Source of the DNA: Izhakiella australiensis
Lineage (GTDB): Bacteria; Pseudomonadota; Gammaproteobacteria; Enterobacterales; Enterobacteriaceae
Assembly (NCBI RefSeq): GCF_002006995.1
Contig: NZ_MRUL01000011.1
Coordinates: 1-64,000 of the forward strand
Reading direction: 5' to 3'
DNA: 64,000 nt
The position numbers were made by a program, and so were the translations under genes. Each line of letters begins with the position of its first letter. The stretch's first letter is position 1. Of the stretch, positions 47,472 to 58,544 are shown piece after piece. The notes beneath the pieces were generated by a model. That model searched no databases. It was not told where the DNA came from and saw nothing but the letters and a program-made list of their open reading frames with translations.

Positions 47472-50400
47472 TCAGTGCCGGCGCTTGTCGACCCGGAGCG
47501 GAAAGCGTTTTCTGACCTGAACGAAAAACAGCGGCACGAAAAATATTGCCAGCAGGGTGGCGGCAATCATGCCGCCGAGAACGCCGGTACCGACCGCATG
47601 CTGGCTATTACAGCCGGCGCCGCTGGCCAGTGCCATTGGCAACACGCCCAGGCCGAAGGCTAATGACGTCATCACAATCGGTCTCAAGCGCAAGCGGGCG
47701 GCCTGCAACGCCGCGTCTATCAGCTCCTGTCCCTGTCGATTCATGCTGTTGGCAAACTCAACGATGAGAATGGCGTTTTTGGCCGTCAGACCAATGACCG
47801 TTAGCAGCCCCACCTGAAAGTAAACGTCGTTATCGAGACCGCGTAGCCAGGTCGCCATCAGTGCGCCGAATACCCCGAGCGGCACCGCCAGCATGACGGA
47901 AAAGGGGATTGACCAGCTTTCATACAACGCCGCCAGGCAGAGAAATACCACCAGCAGCGAAATTGCATACAGCGCGGGCGCCTGCTTGCCATTCAGCCGT
48001 TGCTGGTAGGAGGACCCCGTCCATTCAAGGCCAAAGCCGGTGGGCAGTTTGGCAACCAGTTTTTCCATGGTGTCCATCGCGGTGCCGGAGCTGGTACCCG
48101 GCGAGGGTTCACCGATGATTTCCAGCGCCGGGTAGCCATTATAGCGCTCCAGCAGCGGCGAACCGCTCTCCCAGCGCGAGGTGGCGAAAACGCCGAAGGG
48201 GACCATCTGACCACTGCTGTTACGCACATACCACTTATCAATATCGCCCGGCAACATACGGTATTTCGCCGCCGCCTGAACGTAAACTTTTTTGATGCGG
48301 CCGCGATCGAGAAAATCATTGACGTAGCTCGACCCCCAGGCGGTGCTTAACGTACTGTTGATATCGTCCATCGATAGCCCCATCGCCTCGGCTTTGCGCT
48401 GGTCAATATGAATTTGTAGCTGCGGACTGTCATCCATCCCGTTGTGGCGCACGCGGGTCAGATTGGGATTAACATTCGCCAGCGCCAGCAGCTGGTCGCC
48501 TGCCTTCATCAGCGCCTGGTGGCCAGCGCCAGCATGATCTTCCAGCTCCATATCAAAACCGGAGGCGCTGCCGAGGCCGCTAATAGCTGCCGGGCTGAAA
48601 GCGATAACTATTGCTTGTTTCAGGGTACTAAAATGTTGGGTTGCGCGATTAATAATGGCAAACGATGAGTCACGAGCCGCCGTTCGCTGACTCCAGTCTT
48701 TCAGGCGAACAAACAGAAACGCGACGTTTTGCCCGTTGCCGCCCGGGCCAGCGCCGATAACGGAAAACACCGATGCGACGTCTTTTTTATCCTGCTGCAT
48801 GTAGTAATTCTCGACCTTTTTCACCACCTTTTGCGTCTCGTTCATGGTGTCGCCGGGCGGTAGCTGGACCATCGTCATAAAAATGCCGCGATCTTCCGCC
48901 GGTAAAAAGCTGGTCGGCAAATGTAAAAACAGCAGCGCCATAATGCCGAGCAGTGCGCCATACAGCAGTAGCCAGCGGCCGGCTTTAGGTAAAATTTTGC
49001 TCACGCCGCGCTGGTAGCGCTCAGCATTGTGGTTGAACTGACGGTTAAACCAGGCAAAAAAACCTCTCCCGCCGTGGGCATGGTTCGGCGCTAGCGGTTT
49101 TAACAGCGAGGCGCACAGCGCCGGGGTCAGGATCATCGCCACCAGTACTGAAAGGCCCATGGCAGATACGATGGTAATTGAGAACTGGCGATATATTTCG
49201 CCCACCGTACCGCCAAAAAAAGCCATCGGCACGAATACCGCCGAGAGTACCAGCGAGATACCCACCAGCGCCCCCTGAATTTGTCCCATCGATTTGCGGG
49301 TGGCCTCGCGCGGGGACAGTCCTTCACTGCGCATAATTCGCTCGACGTTTTCCACCACTACGATGGCGTCATCCACCAGCAGGCCGATCGCCAGCACCAT
49401 GGCGAACATCGTCAGGGTATTAAGGCTAAAACCGCAAAGGTAGAGAATGCTGCATGTACCCAGCAGAACCACCGGCACGGCGATGGTTGGGATCAGCGTG
49501 GCGCGTAAGTTCTGCATAAACAGATACATTACGCCGAACACCAGCAGAACGGCCTCCAGCAGCGTTTGTACTACGTCTTTAATCGATGCCTTAACGAAGG
49601 GCGTTTCTTCGTAGGCAATATGCGCCTGCAGGCCGTGGGGGAAATAGTGCGAAAGGGCGGAAATTTCGCGGCGTACCCGCTCGTCAGTTTGTACTTCGTT
49701 GGCGCCGGCTGCCAGCTTGATGCCCATGCCGGTAGCGGCATGACCATTAAAGCGGGTGATGTAGTTATAGCTTTCTGCGCCCAGCTCAACCTTTGCCACA
49801 TCCCCCAGGGTTACGGCTGAGCCATCTTTATTAACTCTGAGGGTTATCTGGCGAAACTGCTGCGGCGTTTGCAGCAGCGATTGTGCATTAACCGTGGCAT
49901 TCAGCGCCTGGTGCGCGGTTTGCGGCATGCCGCCGAGCTGACCGACGGCCACCTGGCTATTTTGCGCTTTAATCGCGTTGATGACGTCTTCCGTGGTCAG
50001 CGCATAGGCATAGAGTTTATTCGGATCGAGCCAGATGCGCATTGCGTACTGTGAGCCATAGGGGTCAACTTCACCCACGCCGCTAATACGGCTCAGCGGG
50101 TCTTGCACGTGGCTGGCGATATAGTCAGAGATATCCTGACGACTCATGCTGCCATCGGTGGAGACAAAGCCAATGGTGAGAAAGTTGCTGCTACCGACTT
50201 TTCTCACCGTTACCCCCTGGGTTTGCACCGCCTGCGGCAGGCGGTGTAGCGCTGAATTCAGCTGCGATTGGACCTGCTGTAGCGCTTCGTCGGGATTGGT
50301 GCCGGGAGTAAAGGTTAACTCAATGCTGGCCTGGCCGTTATTGCTGCTCTCGGAGGACATATAAACCAGGTGATCGATGCCGGTCATGCTCTGCTCGATG

Positions 50401-50591
50401 GTCTGGGTCACCGTGTTATCAAGCGTTTTCGCTGAGGCGCCGGGATAAGATGCGGATACACGCACGTTAGGCGGCGCCAGATCTGGATACTGCTCAACGG
50501 AAAGGTTGAAGATAGCAAGGGTTCCGGTCAGGCACAGCAAGATAGCCAGCACCCAGGCAAAAATGGGGCGATCGATAAAAAATTTCGCCAT
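47472..50591 (-). CDS. AcrD-like RND efflux transporter, copy 2
   Basis: 1039-residue paralogue of the preceding pump, aligned with it end to end. It keeps [31 protein letters not shown] and [16 protein letters not shown]. Its N-terminus ([20 protein letters not shown]) is closer to E. coli AcrD than copy 1 is. Differences cluster in the periplasmic loops, where substrates bind (for example the [20 protein letters not shown] stretch). It also lacks a membrane-fusion gene. Both copies point the same way but have separate control regions, so they may be regulated on their own. Confidence 0.92.
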   Translation of the reverse strand: MAKFFIDRPIFAWVLAILLCLTGTLAIFNLSVEQYPDLAPPNVRVSASYPGASAKTLDNTVTQTIEQSMTGIDHLVYMSSESSNNGQASIELTFTPGTNPDEALQQVQSQLNSALHRLPQAVQTQGVTVRKVGSSNFLTIGFVSTDGSMSRQDISDYIASHVQDPLSRISGVGEVDPYGSQYAMRIWLDPNKLYAYALTTEDVINAIKAQNSQVAVGQLGGMPQTAHQALNATVNAQSLLQTPQQFRQITLRVNKDGSAVTLGDVAKVELGAESYNYITRFNGHAATGMGIKLAAGANEVQTDERVRREISALSHYFPHGLQAHIAYEETPFVKASIKDVVQTLLEAVLLVFGVMYLFMQNLRATLIPTIAVPVVLLGTCSILYLCGFSLNTLTMFAMVLAIGLLVDDAIVVVENVERIMRSEGLSPREATRKSMGQIQGALVGISLVLSAVFVPMAFFGGTVGEIYRQFSITIVSAMGLSVLVAMILTPALCASLLKPLAPNHAHGGRGFFAWFNRQFNHNAERYQRGVSKILPKAGRWLLLYGALLGIMALLFLHLPTSFLPAEDRGIFMTMVQLPPGDTMNETQKVVKKVENYYMQQDKKDVASVFSVIGAGPGGNGQNVAFLFVRLKDWSQRTAARDSSFAIINRATQHFSTLKQAIVIAFSPAAISGLGSASGFDMELEDHAGAGHQALMKAGDQLLALANVNPNLTRVRHNGMDDSPQLQIHIDQRKAEAMGLSMDDINSTLSTAWGSSYVNDFLDRGRIKKVYVQAAAKYRMLPGDIDKWYVRNSSGQMVPFGVFATSRWESGSPLLERYNGYPALEIIGEPSPGTSSGTAMDTMEKLVAKLPTGFGLEWTGSSYQQRLNGKQAPALYAISLLVVFLCLAALYESWSIPFSVMLAVPLGVFGALMATWLRGLDNDVYFQVGLLTVIGLTAKNAILIVEFANSMNRQGQELIDAALQAARLRLRPIVMTSLAFGLGVLPMALASGAGCNSQHAVGTGVLGGMIAATLLAIFFVPLFFVQVRKRFPLRVDKRRH

Positions 50592-50746
50592 GAAATATCA
50601 ACTCCTGATGCGTAGTCACTACTCATAAAGCACGCAGCGTTACCATCGGGTAACTGCGTAAAAATAATAAGGATTTTTTGTTTGTTTTGGGTATTAAGCC
50701 GCTGAACACTTTACCCGGCGCAGAGCAGGAAAGCGTGGGGAAATTT

Positions 50747-50773
50747 AGAAGAAAGTGTAAGTTATCGTGGTAA
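50747..50773 (-). promoter_or_regulatory. Conserved upstream element, RND copy 2
   Basis: AGAAGAAAGTGTAAG (50747-50761) then ATCGTGG and TAA, about 155 bases before the start, mirrors the element before copy 1. Conservation here, while neighbouring non-coding bases differ, suggests function. Confidence 0.45.
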
Positions 50774-50871
50774 TTCATAGCATTGTCATTTTAGGTTTCA
50801 GGCCCGGTTGTCAGGCTGAAAAATGACTGACCTTTTTTTACATATCGGCCATTATTTTCCACAATACTTAA

Positions 50872-51003
50872 TCGTTTTTACCCAACCTGGACAATGATTT
50901 GCTTTGAGAGGGAGATACTAACTCTGTCAATTACCCCTCTCTTTGTAGCCTTAATGCCAAAATGCAACGTTTCACCGACCTGACTCTCAGGTCGGTTTTT
51001 TTT
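50872..51003 (+). ncRNA. Candidate small RNA or terminated leader upstream of ansP
   Basis: A promoter-like pair TTTACA (50837-50842) and CACAAT (50860-50865) with a 17-base spacer predicts a start near 50872. The transcript would hold a stem GAGAGGG/CCCTCTC (50906-50912, 50935-50941) with a 22-base loop and end at a strong terminator at 50975-51003. Length is about 130 bases. It does not match any small RNA I recall. It could be an independent sRNA or a premature stop in the ansP leader, whose gene starts about 260 bases further on. Confidence 0.45.
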
Positions 51004-51005
51004 TG
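50975..51005 (+). terminator. Strong intrinsic terminator
   Basis: CCGACCTGA (50975-50983) and TCAGGTCGG (50987-50995) pair around CTC and are followed by about nine T. No ORF on the plus strand ends just before it, so it ends a non-coding or leader RNA. Confidence 0.9.
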
Positions 51006-51261
51006 CGTGCGCAGACAAAATTACAATCTTTTGCCCAATAGCCTCTGAGATATTTTGCGTCATCGTCCTGGAACGGTTAGGATGCTTCGCCATCTAATTT
51101 GTCATCCAATAGTAAAAAAAATAGGATGATCATAGGCTTGTCTGATCATTGAGAAGAAGGAGTATTTCTCAGGCTTCTACGGGAGATCGGGCTACGAGAG
51201 TCAGTACGTACATCAGGAGTGTTGGACGCTGGCAGGTTTGGACAGGTTATCAGGAATACAA
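51006..51261. other. ansP leader region
   Basis: About 256 bases between the terminator and ansP. No ORF is supported. AGGA at 51252-51255 is the ansP ribosome site. The ansP promoter probably lies here, but I cannot place it with confidence. Confidence 0.5.
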
Positions 51262-52734
51262 ATGAAAGCTGATAAAAAAGGCGCAGCCGATAAGCGTGCT
51301 GCCAGAAGACGTTGGTTAAACTCCCATGATTCGGGTTATCACAAAGCCATGGGAAATCGTCAGGTTCAGATGATCGCCATTGGTGGTGCTATTGGTACCG
51401 GTCTGTTTCTCGGCGCCGGCGCGCGCCTTCAGGCTGCCGGTCCGGCGCTGGCAATTGTCTACCTGGTCTGCGGTATCTTTTGTTTTTTTATCTTAAGGGC
51501 GCTAGGGGAGCTGGTGCTTCATCGGCCCTCCAGCGGCAGCTTTGTCTCTTATGCACGCGAGTTCATGGGGGAGAAGGGGTCTTACGTTGCCGGCTGGATG
51601 TATTTTGTTAACTGGGCGATGACCGGCATTGTGGATATTACGGCGGTCGCGCTCTATATGCATTACTGGCATGCATTTGGTGATATTCCGCAGTGGGCAC
51701 TGGCGCTGGGGGCGCTGGCCATCGTCGCCTCCATGAATCTGGTTGGCGTCAAATGGTTTGCCGAGATGGAGTTCTGGTTTGCGCTGATTAAAGTCGCGGC
51801 TATCGCCATCTTTCTGCTGGTTGGCATTGTGTTTCTCGGCAGCGGCAAGCCGATTGACGGCCACAGCACCGGCTTTCATCTGATTTCAGATAACGGAGGG
51901 GTGTTTCCCCACGGCATTTTGCCGGCGTTGGTATTGATACAGGGCGTCGTATTCGCCTTTGCCGCCATTGAGATGGTGGGCGTGGCCGCCGGTGAATGTA
52001 AAGATCCAAAAAGCATGGTGCCAAAAGCCGTTAACAGCGTGATATGGCGTATCGGTCTGTTCTATGTCGGCTCCATTTTGCTGCTGGTTCTGCTGCTGCC
52101 CTGGAACGCCTATCAGGCAGGGCAGAGTCCGTTTGTTACCTTCTTTACCAAGCTTGGCGTGCCTTATATTGGCAGCATCATGAATATTGTGGTGCTCAGT
52201 GCGGCGCTCTCCAGCCTTAACTCTGGCCTGTATGCCACTGCGCGTATCCTGCGCTCAATGTCGATGGGCGGCTCGGCGCCGAAAATCCTGTCCAAAATGA
52301 GCAAGCGGCAGGTGCCTTATATGGGCATTCTGGTTACCGTGCTGGTTTATGTGGTCGGCGTTTATCTGAACTATGTGGTGCCTTCCCAGGTTTTTGAAAT
52401 TGTGCTGAATATTGCCTCGCTGGGTATCATCTCTTCCTGGGCTTTCATCGTGCTGTGCCAGCTTAAACTGCGTAAGGCCATTCGCGAGGGCAAAGCAGAA
52501 GAGGTGAGTTTTAAACTGCCGGGCGCGCCTTATACTTCGTGGTTAACGCTGCTGTTTTTGGCCAGCGTTCTGGTTCTGATGGCTTTTGACTATCCGAACG
52601 GAACCTGGACCATCGCCAGCATTCCGCTGTTGGCGCTGCTTCTGGTGCTCGGCTGGTTCGGCGTGCGCAAGCGCGCGCACGCGATTTCACAGCTGCAACA
52701 TGATGAAGAGCATCTGAAAAACCTCCCAGATTAG
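51262..52734 (+). CDS. ansP: L-asparagine permease AnsP
   Basis: 490-residue amino acid:proton symporter of the AAT family, inner membrane, twelve helices. The start MKADKKGAAD leads to RRWLNSHDSGYHKAMGNRQV, and the consensus MIAIGGAIGTGLFLGAGARL and FAAIEMVGVAAGECKDPK match E. coli AnsP closely. ATG 51262 has AGGA six bases upstream; the TTG at 51238 is less likely. A hairpin 10 bases past the stop ends it. No asparaginase gene is adjacent. Confidence 0.94.
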   Translation: MKADKKGAADKRAARRRWLNSHDSGYHKAMGNRQVQMIAIGGAIGTGLFLGAGARLQAAGPALAIVYLVCGIFCFFILRALGELVLHRPSSGSFVSYAREFMGEKGSYVAGWMYFVNWAMTGIVDITAVALYMHYWHAFGDIPQWALALGALAIVASMNLVGVKWFAEMEFWFALIKVAAIAIFLLVGIVFLGSGKPIDGHSTGFHLISDNGGVFPHGILPALVLIQGVVFAFAAIEMVGVAAGECKDPKSMVPKAVNSVIWRIGLFYVGSILLLVLLLPWNAYQAGQSPFVTFFTKLGVPYIGSIMNIVVLSAALSSLNSGLYATARILRSMSMGGSAPKILSKMSKRQVPYMGILVTVLVYVVGVYLNYVVPSQVFEIVLNIASLGIISSWAFIVLCQLKLRKAIREGKAEEVSFKLPGAPYTSWLTLLFLASVLVLMAFDYPNGTWTIASIPLLALLLVLGWFGVRKRAHAISQLQHDEEHLKNLPD

Positions 52735-52744
52735 TGCCTCTTTC

Positions 52745-52766
52745 CCGGCGCGGGCGACCGCGCCGG
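52745..52766 (+). terminator. Terminator after ansP
   Basis: CCGGCGCG (52745-52752) and CGCGCCGG (52759-52766) pair around GGCGAC, followed by TGGCTTGTTTC. Confidence 0.65.
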
Positions 52767-52862
52767 TGGCTTGTTTCTCCACTTTCCCGGCGTAACATTC
52801 AGATAGTTTTCTGCCTCATCACGCACTATTATTCATTCCTCCGTTAAAGACAGGGCGGCGTT

Positions 52863-53441
52863 ATGTCTTTTCATATCAATCTGATAAAAAATAAAATTTT
52901 ATCGGAAAACTGGTTTATTCTGCGTAATTACACTTATGAGCTGGCTGGGCCTTCCGGCAGCGCGATCCGCCATAAGCGCGAGGTATACGATCGCGGCGAT
53001 GGCGCTACCATTTTGTTGTATAACCGCAGTAAGAACAGCGTGGTGCTGACGCGCCAGTTCCGCATTGCCACCTGGGTAAATAAAAACGCCGACGGCATGC
53101 TGATTGAAACCTGTGCCGGCCTGCTGGATGACGACTCGCCGGAAGAGTGCATTCGCAAAGAGGCCATTGAGGAAACCGGCTATGCCGTTGGTCAGGTGGA
53201 AAAGTTGTTTCAGCTTTATATGTCGCCGGGCGGCGTGACTGAAATCGTGCATTTTTTTGCCGCGGAATACAGTGATGATCTGCGCGAGAACAGCGGCGGC
53301 GGCGTTGAGGACGAGCAAATTGAAGTGCTGGAGATGAGCTATCCGCAGGCGATGATGTGCGTCGCAGACGGGCGGATTTGTGACGGGAAAACGGTAATAC
53401 TGTTACAGCAAGCGCAGCTGCGTGGCTGGCTACACTGCTAA
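52863..53441 (+). CDS. nudK: GDP-mannose pyrophosphatase NudK
   Basis: 192-residue Nudix hydrolase that splits GDP-mannose and related GDP-sugars into GMP and sugar phosphate. The Nudix box GLLDDDSPEECIRKEAIEETGY is seen in two adjoining stretches at about residues 85-107, with REEAIEE-type Glu residues kept (RKEAIEETG). The start MSFHINLIKNKILSENWF is like E. coli NudK, and YMSPGGVTEIVHFF is conserved. It is the usual neighbour of the acrD/ypfG region. Confidence 0.95.
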   Translation: MSFHINLIKNKILSENWFILRNYTYELAGPSGSAIRHKREVYDRGDGATILLYNRSKNSVVLTRQFRIATWVNKNADGMLIETCAGLLDDDSPEECIRKEAIEETGYAVGQVEKLFQLYMSPGGVTEIVHFFAAEYSDDLRENSGGGVEDEQIEVLEMSYPQAMMCVADGRICDGKTVILLQQAQLRGWLHC

Positions 53442-54014
53442 CCTTAACAGCGCCAGATATAAAAACATCGCCACCGGCTGGCGCTACTTTTGCCTTTCTG
53501 TCTGATCTCCGGATGCTTTAAAAATAAGCAGTCCAACCGATCGATTAAATATCCTGTCTGATTAAGACAATATTTAGCCGGGTAATGATTAATTATCTTA
53601 CTCAATAAATTTTTATTCAATTTTTAGTGATAATGATAAAACTTACCTTTAAATTACAGCTTATTAGCTATGATTTAGTGATGGGTTTCACAAAAAAAAA
53701 CCACTCGCTATTATAAATATCCAAATGATTAGTGGAAATAATTGGTAGCGCCAGATATTATTACCATTAATATATAACTATAACGCAAATAGCGCTAACT
53801 GATTAAACAGTGTCCGACAAATCTTATTGAGAACCCAGACGATTGGTGACTATCCTTATCTATATTGTTTTTCAGGTAATAGTTAACCAGGTCAGTCTCT
53901 GCGCCAGTACGGCATGGCAAAGGGCGAACCGAAAATAGTTCTCTGGCGCATTATATCAGCCGCCAGCCCTTATACCGTAATGGCCTTGTGCAATTTTTGG
54001 GATCTATTCTATTA
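53442..54014. other. AT-rich intergenic region between nudK and ypfG
   Basis: 573 bases with no supported gene. A hairpin AGCGCCAG (53449-53456) with CTGGCGCT (53478-53485), followed by ACTTTTGCC, is a likely nudK terminator. The 12-mer AGCGCCAGATAT occurs at 53449 and again at 53747. The middle, about 53520-53830, is strongly AT-rich with many A/T tracts. Confidence 0.6.
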
Positions 54015-55109
54015 ATGCCACGCTGGATGAAGTCGCTACTCTCGTTGCCTCTCCTGTATGCAGCCTGTCTGCACGCTGAGCCTGTGCAGAAAGTAATTTC
54101 TGACTGGCAAATAACCTGTAATAACCTTAACTATTGTGTGGCAAGAAATATTCCGGGTGATAACGGACTGGTTATGACTATCAGCCGCCACGCAGGCGCC
54201 AATGCCCGTTCGTTGATTCGAATTGATTACGGTAATCGCTACAGTGGGGAATTACCCGGCGGCCCGTTAAAAGATAATTTGTTGTTAGATCAGAAACGTC
54301 TGAGGTTGGATTTAAAGCACTGGCAGTCCGATGCCCACCACCTCAGCACCGCTCATAACATCTCCATGGATGAGTTTTTGGCGCAGGTCATGGACGCCGA
54401 TAATATTCAGCTGTTGTACAATCAGGGCGCGACGATTTCACTGCATGGTATGAAACCCGTGCTGGAGTTAATGGATGAAGTGCAGGGCCGGCAAAACAGC
54501 ATGAGCGCCTGGGTCAAACGCGGTGACCGGCCGGCTTACGACGTTCCGCCTGAACCCAAAGTGCCGCTGGTGTTAACACAGCCTCATCCCCCTAAGGCGC
54601 TGTCGCGCGATGAAGTCAGCGGCCTGATCGATTATGGCACCTGGCGCATCAATACCGATGAGTGTTCGCTCGATCCTCAGCGACGCCAGGTAAGCGTCTC
54701 ACCGTTAACCGATGAAAAAGCGCTGCTGCTGATAAGTTGCGAAATGGGCGCTTACAACGTCATCGATCTGGCATTTGAAGTCACGCGCGAGCAGCCCTAC
54801 GTTGGCAAGGGCATTTCTCTGAAGCTTCCATTTACCTTGCCGGGGCAGGGGGAAAAAGATCTTGAACTGGTCAATGCAGAATATGATGCGGCCAACGGCG
54901 TATTGCTGACTTTCAGTAAAGATCGGGGGCTGGGCGACTGCGGCGTCGCCACGCGCTGGCAGTTCAACGGCCAGCAGTTCGAACTGGCGGAATACGCCCG
55001 GGAAGGAACCTGTGATGCCTGGCATAGCAGCGACGACTGGCCAACGCTCTGGACCAGCATTCGCTCAAACGAACCTCAGACGACGGTCACGATGGAAGCA
55101 GACAAGTAA
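54015..55109 (+). CDS. ypfG: DUF1176 periplasmic protein YpfG
   Basis: About 364 residues: signal peptide (MKSLLSLPLLYAACLHAEP), then a secreted domain with SDWQITCNNLNYCVARN near residue 40 and DYGTWRINTDECSLDP near 215, the two halves typical of DUF1176, each with paired Cys. Position next to tktB-talA matches E. coli ypfG. Start choice is uncertain: ATG 54015 (MPRWMKS), ATG 54027 or a GTG at 53988. Function unknown. Confidence 0.88.
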   Translation: MPRWMKSLLSLPLLYAACLHAEPVQKVISDWQITCNNLNYCVARNIPGDNGLVMTISRHAGANARSLIRIDYGNRYSGELPGGPLKDNLLLDQKRLRLDLKHWQSDAHHLSTAHNISMDEFLAQVMDADNIQLLYNQGATISLHGMKPVLELMDEVQGRQNSMSAWVKRGDRPAYDVPPEPKVPLVLTQPHPPKALSRDEVSGLIDYGTWRINTDECSLDPQRRQVSVSPLTDEKALLLISCEMGAYNVIDLAFEVTREQPYVGKGISLKLPFTLPGQGEKDLELVNAEYDAANGVLLTFSKDRGLGDCGVATRWQFNGQQFELAEYAREGTCDAWHSSDDWPTLWTSIRSNEPQTTVTMEADK

Positions 55110-55142
55110 GCCATAGCGCACGGATGCTTAATTTCATCTGAT

Positions 55143-55174
55143 AAAAAACCCGACGCGGTGCGTCGGGTTTTTTT
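55143..55174. terminator. Bidirectional terminator between ypfG and tktB
   Basis: CCCGACGC (55149-55156) and GCGTCGGG (55160-55167) pair around GGT, with A-run before and T-run after, so it works on both strands for these converging genes. Confidence 0.92.
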
Positions 55175-55190
55175 GTGCGTCAGCGAACAG

Positions 55191-57191
55191 TTAAACCGGC
55201 TTCAGCAGCTCTTCAGCATGGCTGATAATATTCTCGACGGTAAAGCCGAAGGCGGTAAACAGCTTATCTGCCGGAGCGGATTCGCCGAAGGTGGTCATGC
55301 CGACAATTCTGCCGTTCAGGCCAACGTATTTGTACCAGTAGTCGGCAATACCGGCTTCCACCGCGACGCGGGCGGTCACCGTTGCAGGCAGCACCGATTC
55401 GCGATAGGCCGCATCCTGCTTATCAAACAGGTCGGTTGACGGCATGGAAACAACCCGAACTTTATGTCCGTCGGTACTCAATTTCTCCTGCGCTTTAAGG
55501 GTAATTTCTACCTCAGAGCCGGTGGCGATCAGGATGATTTCCGGCGTACCCTCGCAATCTTTCAGCACGTAGGCGCCGCGCGAAATATTTTCCAGCTGCT
55601 TTTTATCACGCTCCGGCTGCGCCAGGTTCTGCCGCGACAAAATCAATGCCGTCGGACCGTGGTGCCGTTCAATGGCGTGTTTCCAGGCTACGGCGGTCTC
55701 AACCTGATCGCAGGGGCGCCAGACGCTCATATTTGGCGTGACCCGCAGGCTGGCCAGCTGCTCGACCGGCTGGTGCGTCGGACCATCTTCACCCAGTCCT
55801 ATCGAGTCGTGGGTATACACCAGAATCTGACGGGCTTTCATCAGCGCCGCCATACGCACCGCATTACGTGCATATTCAACGAACATCAGGAAGGTGGCGG
55901 TGTAGGGAACAAAGCCACCATGATGGGCGATGCCGTTGGCGATAGCGGTCATGCCGAATTCACGGACGCCATAGTGAATATAGTTACCGGCGATATCTTC
56001 ATTAAGCGGTTTGGAGCCGGACCAGATGGTCAGGTTACTCGGCGCCAGGTCCGCTGAGCCGCCAAGAAACTCTGGCAGCAGCTTACCGTAAACTTCCAGC
56101 GCATTCTGTGAAGCTTTGCGGCTGGCGATTTTCTGCGGATTAGCCTGTAGCTGTTCGATAAACTTCTGCGCCTGAGCTTGCCAGTCGTTTGGCATACCAC
56201 CCTGCATCCGGCGGCTATACTCTGCCGCCAGTTCCGGATGGGCCGACTTATAGGCCGCGAACTTATCCTGCCAGCTTTTCTCACGTTCGGCGCCGGTTTT
56301 TTTGGCATCCCATTCGGCGTAAATTTCTTTCGGGATTTCAAACGCCGGATAATTCCAGCCCAGCTTTTTACGGGTCAGCGCCACTTCTTCTGCACCCAGC
56401 GCCGCGCCGTGGGCTTCTTCTTTACCGGCTTTATTGGGTGAGCCGAAGCCAATGATGGTGCGGCAGATGATCAGCGATGGCTTGTCAGTAACGCTCTGCG
56501 CTTCTTTGATCGCTTTTGCCACCGCCTGTGAGTCGTGTCCGTCGACATCGGCAATAACGTGCCAGTTATAGGCTTCAAAGCGTTTTGCCGTATCGTCGGT
56601 AAACCAGCCCTCAACTTCACCGTCAATCGAAATGCCGTTGTGATCGTAAAAGCCGATCAGCTTGCCGAGGCCAAGGGTGCCGGCCAGAGAGCAGACCTCA
56701 TGGGAGATGCCCTCCATCAGGCAGCCGTCGCCCATAAATACCCAGGTGTGATGATCGACGATATCGTGGCCGGGGCGGTTAAACTGCGCGCCCAGCGTGC
56801 GCTCGGCGATGGCCAGACCTACGGCGTTTGCCAGCCCTTGCCCCAGCGGGCCGGTGGTGGTTTCAACGCCCGGCGTATAGCCGATTTCCGGATGGCCCGG
56901 CGTTTTTGAATGCAGCTGGCGGAAATTTTTAAGCTCTTCGATCGGCAGATCGTAACCGGTCAGATGCAGCAGGCTGTATAGCAGCATCGAGCCGTGTCCG
57001 TTGGAGAGGATGAAGCGATCGCGATCGCTCCACGCCGGATTCTGCGGATTGTGCTTGAGAAAATCGCGCCACAATACTTCCGCAATATCAGCCATACCCA
57101 TAGGCGCGCCCGGGTGGCCTGAATTTGCTTTTTGCACGGCATCCATACTCAGCGCGCGAATTGCGTTAGCCAGTTCTCTATGTGAGGACAT
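55191..57191 (-). CDS. tktB: Transketolase (TktB type)
   Basis: 666-residue thiamine-diphosphate enzyme of the pentose phosphate pathway; it moves two-carbon units and uses or makes erythrose-4-phosphate. The TPP motif [18 protein letters not shown] runs from about residue 156 to the NGISIDG end, and the catalytic His lies in [13 protein letters not shown] (about 26). The Glu of the pyrimidine domain is near 411. It is paired with talA as in E. coli talA-tktB, with an 87-base gap. The tktA copy is elsewhere. Confidence 0.95.
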   Translation of the reverse strand: MSSHRELANAIRALSMDAVQKANSGHPGAPMGMADIAEVLWRDFLKHNPQNPAWSDRDRFILSNGHGSMLLYSLLHLTGYDLPIEELKNFRQLHSKTPGHPEIGYTPGVETTTGPLGQGLANAVGLAIAERTLGAQFNRPGHDIVDHHTWVFMGDGCLMEGISHEVCSLAGTLGLGKLIGFYDHNGISIDGEVEGWFTDDTAKRFEAYNWHVIADVDGHDSQAVAKAIKEAQSVTDKPSLIICRTIIGFGSPNKAGKEEAHGAALGAEEVALTRKKLGWNYPAFEIPKEIYAEWDAKKTGAEREKSWQDKFAAYKSAHPELAAEYSRRMQGGMPNDWQAQAQKFIEQLQANPQKIASRKASQNALEVYGKLLPEFLGGSADLAPSNLTIWSGSKPLNEDIAGNYIHYGVREFGMTAIANGIAHHGGFVPYTATFLMFVEYARNAVRMAALMKARQILVYTHDSIGLGEDGPTHQPVEQLASLRVTPNMSVWRPCDQVETAVAWKHAIERHHGPTALILSRQNLAQPERDKKQLENISRGAYVLKDCEGTPEIILIATGSEVEITLKAQEKLSTDGHKVRVVSMPSTDLFDKQDAAYRESVLPATVTARVAVEAGIADYWYKYVGLNGRIVGMTTFGESAPADKLFTAFGFTVENIISHAEELLKPV

Positions 57192-57278
57192 GTTCTTCTC
57201 CGTTGGCTTATAAAAAAATGCGGGGGTCAGCGCCCCCTGTAAATATGCTAAGGGCGACTTGCGCCGCCCTTGAGGTGT

Positions 57279-58229
57279 TTACAGTTTTGCGGCCAGAACG
57301 TCTTCCAGCTTCTGCTGATCGACGGCGAACTGCCGGATACCCTCGGCCAGCTTTTCCACCGCCATCGGGTCCTGATTGTGCTCCCAGCGGAATTCTGATT
57401 CTGAAAGCGGAGCGGGTTGGTGGAAACCTTCGGTCGACGGCGTCAGCTTACGCTCAACCGGCGCGTCACTGGCCTGCAGTTCCTGTAGCAGGTTAGGGGA
57501 GATAGTTAAGCGATCGCAGCCTGCCAGCGCGATAATCTGCTCCACTTTACGGAAGCTGGCGCCCATGATGACGGTGTTGTAGCGATGCTGCTTATAGTAA
57601 TCATAGATTTTACGCACCGACTGTACACCCGGATCTTCATCAACCACGTAAGGGTCAAGCGGCTTGCGGCTATTGTACCAGTCGTAAATGCGGCCAACGA
57701 AAGGCGAAATCAGAAATACGCCGGCCTCGGCGCAGGCGCGCGCCTGCGCAAACGAAAACAGCAGCGTCAGGTTGCAGTTAATGCCGTTTTTTTCCAGTTC
57801 AGCCGCCGCGCGAATGCCTTCCCAGGTCGAGGCCAGCTTGATCAGTACCCGCGAGCGGTCGATACCGTGGTCTTCGTACATGCGGATCAGCTTTTCCGCT
57901 TTGGTGACGCACATGCCGCGGTCAAACGAGAGGCGGGCGTCAACTTCGGTAGAGACGCGGCCCGGAACGCTTTTCAGGATTTCCATGCCAAGGTTGATGG
58001 CGACTTTGTCGCTGGCATTGATAATCTGCGTTTCTTTACTGCCGCCCTGCTTTTTGGCGAAGTCGATAGCATCGGTAATCAGGTGCTTATATGAGTCAAG
58101 CCCGGCGGCTTTAAGGATCAGCGACGGATTGGTGGTAGCGTCTTCAGGGTTATAGTGCCGGATAGACTCAATATCACCGCTGTCCGCGACCACGGTGGTG
58201 TACTGTTTTAATGCTTCTAGCTGGTTCAT
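57279..58229 (-). CDS. talA: Transaldolase TalA
   Basis: 316-residue TIM-barrel enzyme that moves a dihydroxyacetone unit between sedoheptulose-7-phosphate and glyceraldehyde-3-phosphate, releasing or using erythrose-4-phosphate. The Schiff-base Lys is in [11 protein letters not shown] (residue 131), and the N-terminal [11 protein letters not shown] and [10 protein letters not shown] are conserved. AGGAG precedes the ATG. It is the first gene of the talA-tktB operon. Confidence 0.96.
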   Translation of the reverse strand: MNQLEALKQYTTVVADSGDIESIRHYNPEDATTNPSLILKAAGLDSYKHLITDAIDFAKKQGGSKETQIINASDKVAINLGMEILKSVPGRVSTEVDARLSFDRGMCVTKAEKLIRMYEDHGIDRSRVLIKLASTWEGIRAAAELEKNGINCNLTLLFSFAQARACAEAGVFLISPFVGRIYDWYNSRKPLDPYVVDEDPGVQSVRKIYDYYKQHRYNTVIMGASFRKVEQIIALAGCDRLTISPNLLQELQASDAPVERKLTPSTEGFHQPAPLSESEFRWEHNQDPMAVEKLAEGIRQFAVDQQKLEDVLAAKL

Positions 58230-58544
58230 CTCTTAACTCCTTGATACGCAATTTCATTTAATTGCGAAATAATTTTCACAAACGAACACATTGCACCAGG
58301 CTCATGAAGATGAAAATGCGCTTTTTCTGATTATTGCGATGGGCTTACCCGATTCAGCAAGCGTAATTAATCCACCGCTGCGATCAACGTTACGCGAAAA
58401 AGGAACAGCGTCTGGTATTTCAGCAGCGCGAAAATCGTGCAGCCTGAAGATGCACGACATCCGACGTCAGGGAGCTGGTTGTCAGTTCACTAAGCTTAGC
58501 AGAAGGCACGTGACCCTGGGACTTTGTACCGTGACAATCAGTGC
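58230..58544. other. Intergenic region upstream of talA
   Basis: 315 bases without a supported gene. A hairpin CGCAATT (58247-58253) with AATTGCG (58260-58266) lies in the talA leader, just before the ribosome site. It carries the talA promoter and perhaps the terminator of the isomerase gene; neither can be placed with certainty. Confidence 0.5.

Noticed and set aside
50878-51093. 71-codon minus-strand ORF with a VGETL segment faintly like CsrA
   Set aside because: It runs through the antisense of a strong terminator, has a poor ribosome site, and the CsrA likeness is limited to a few residues.
55464-56057. 197-codon plus-strand ORF opposite tktB
   Set aside because: Shadow of a well-identified transketolase gene.
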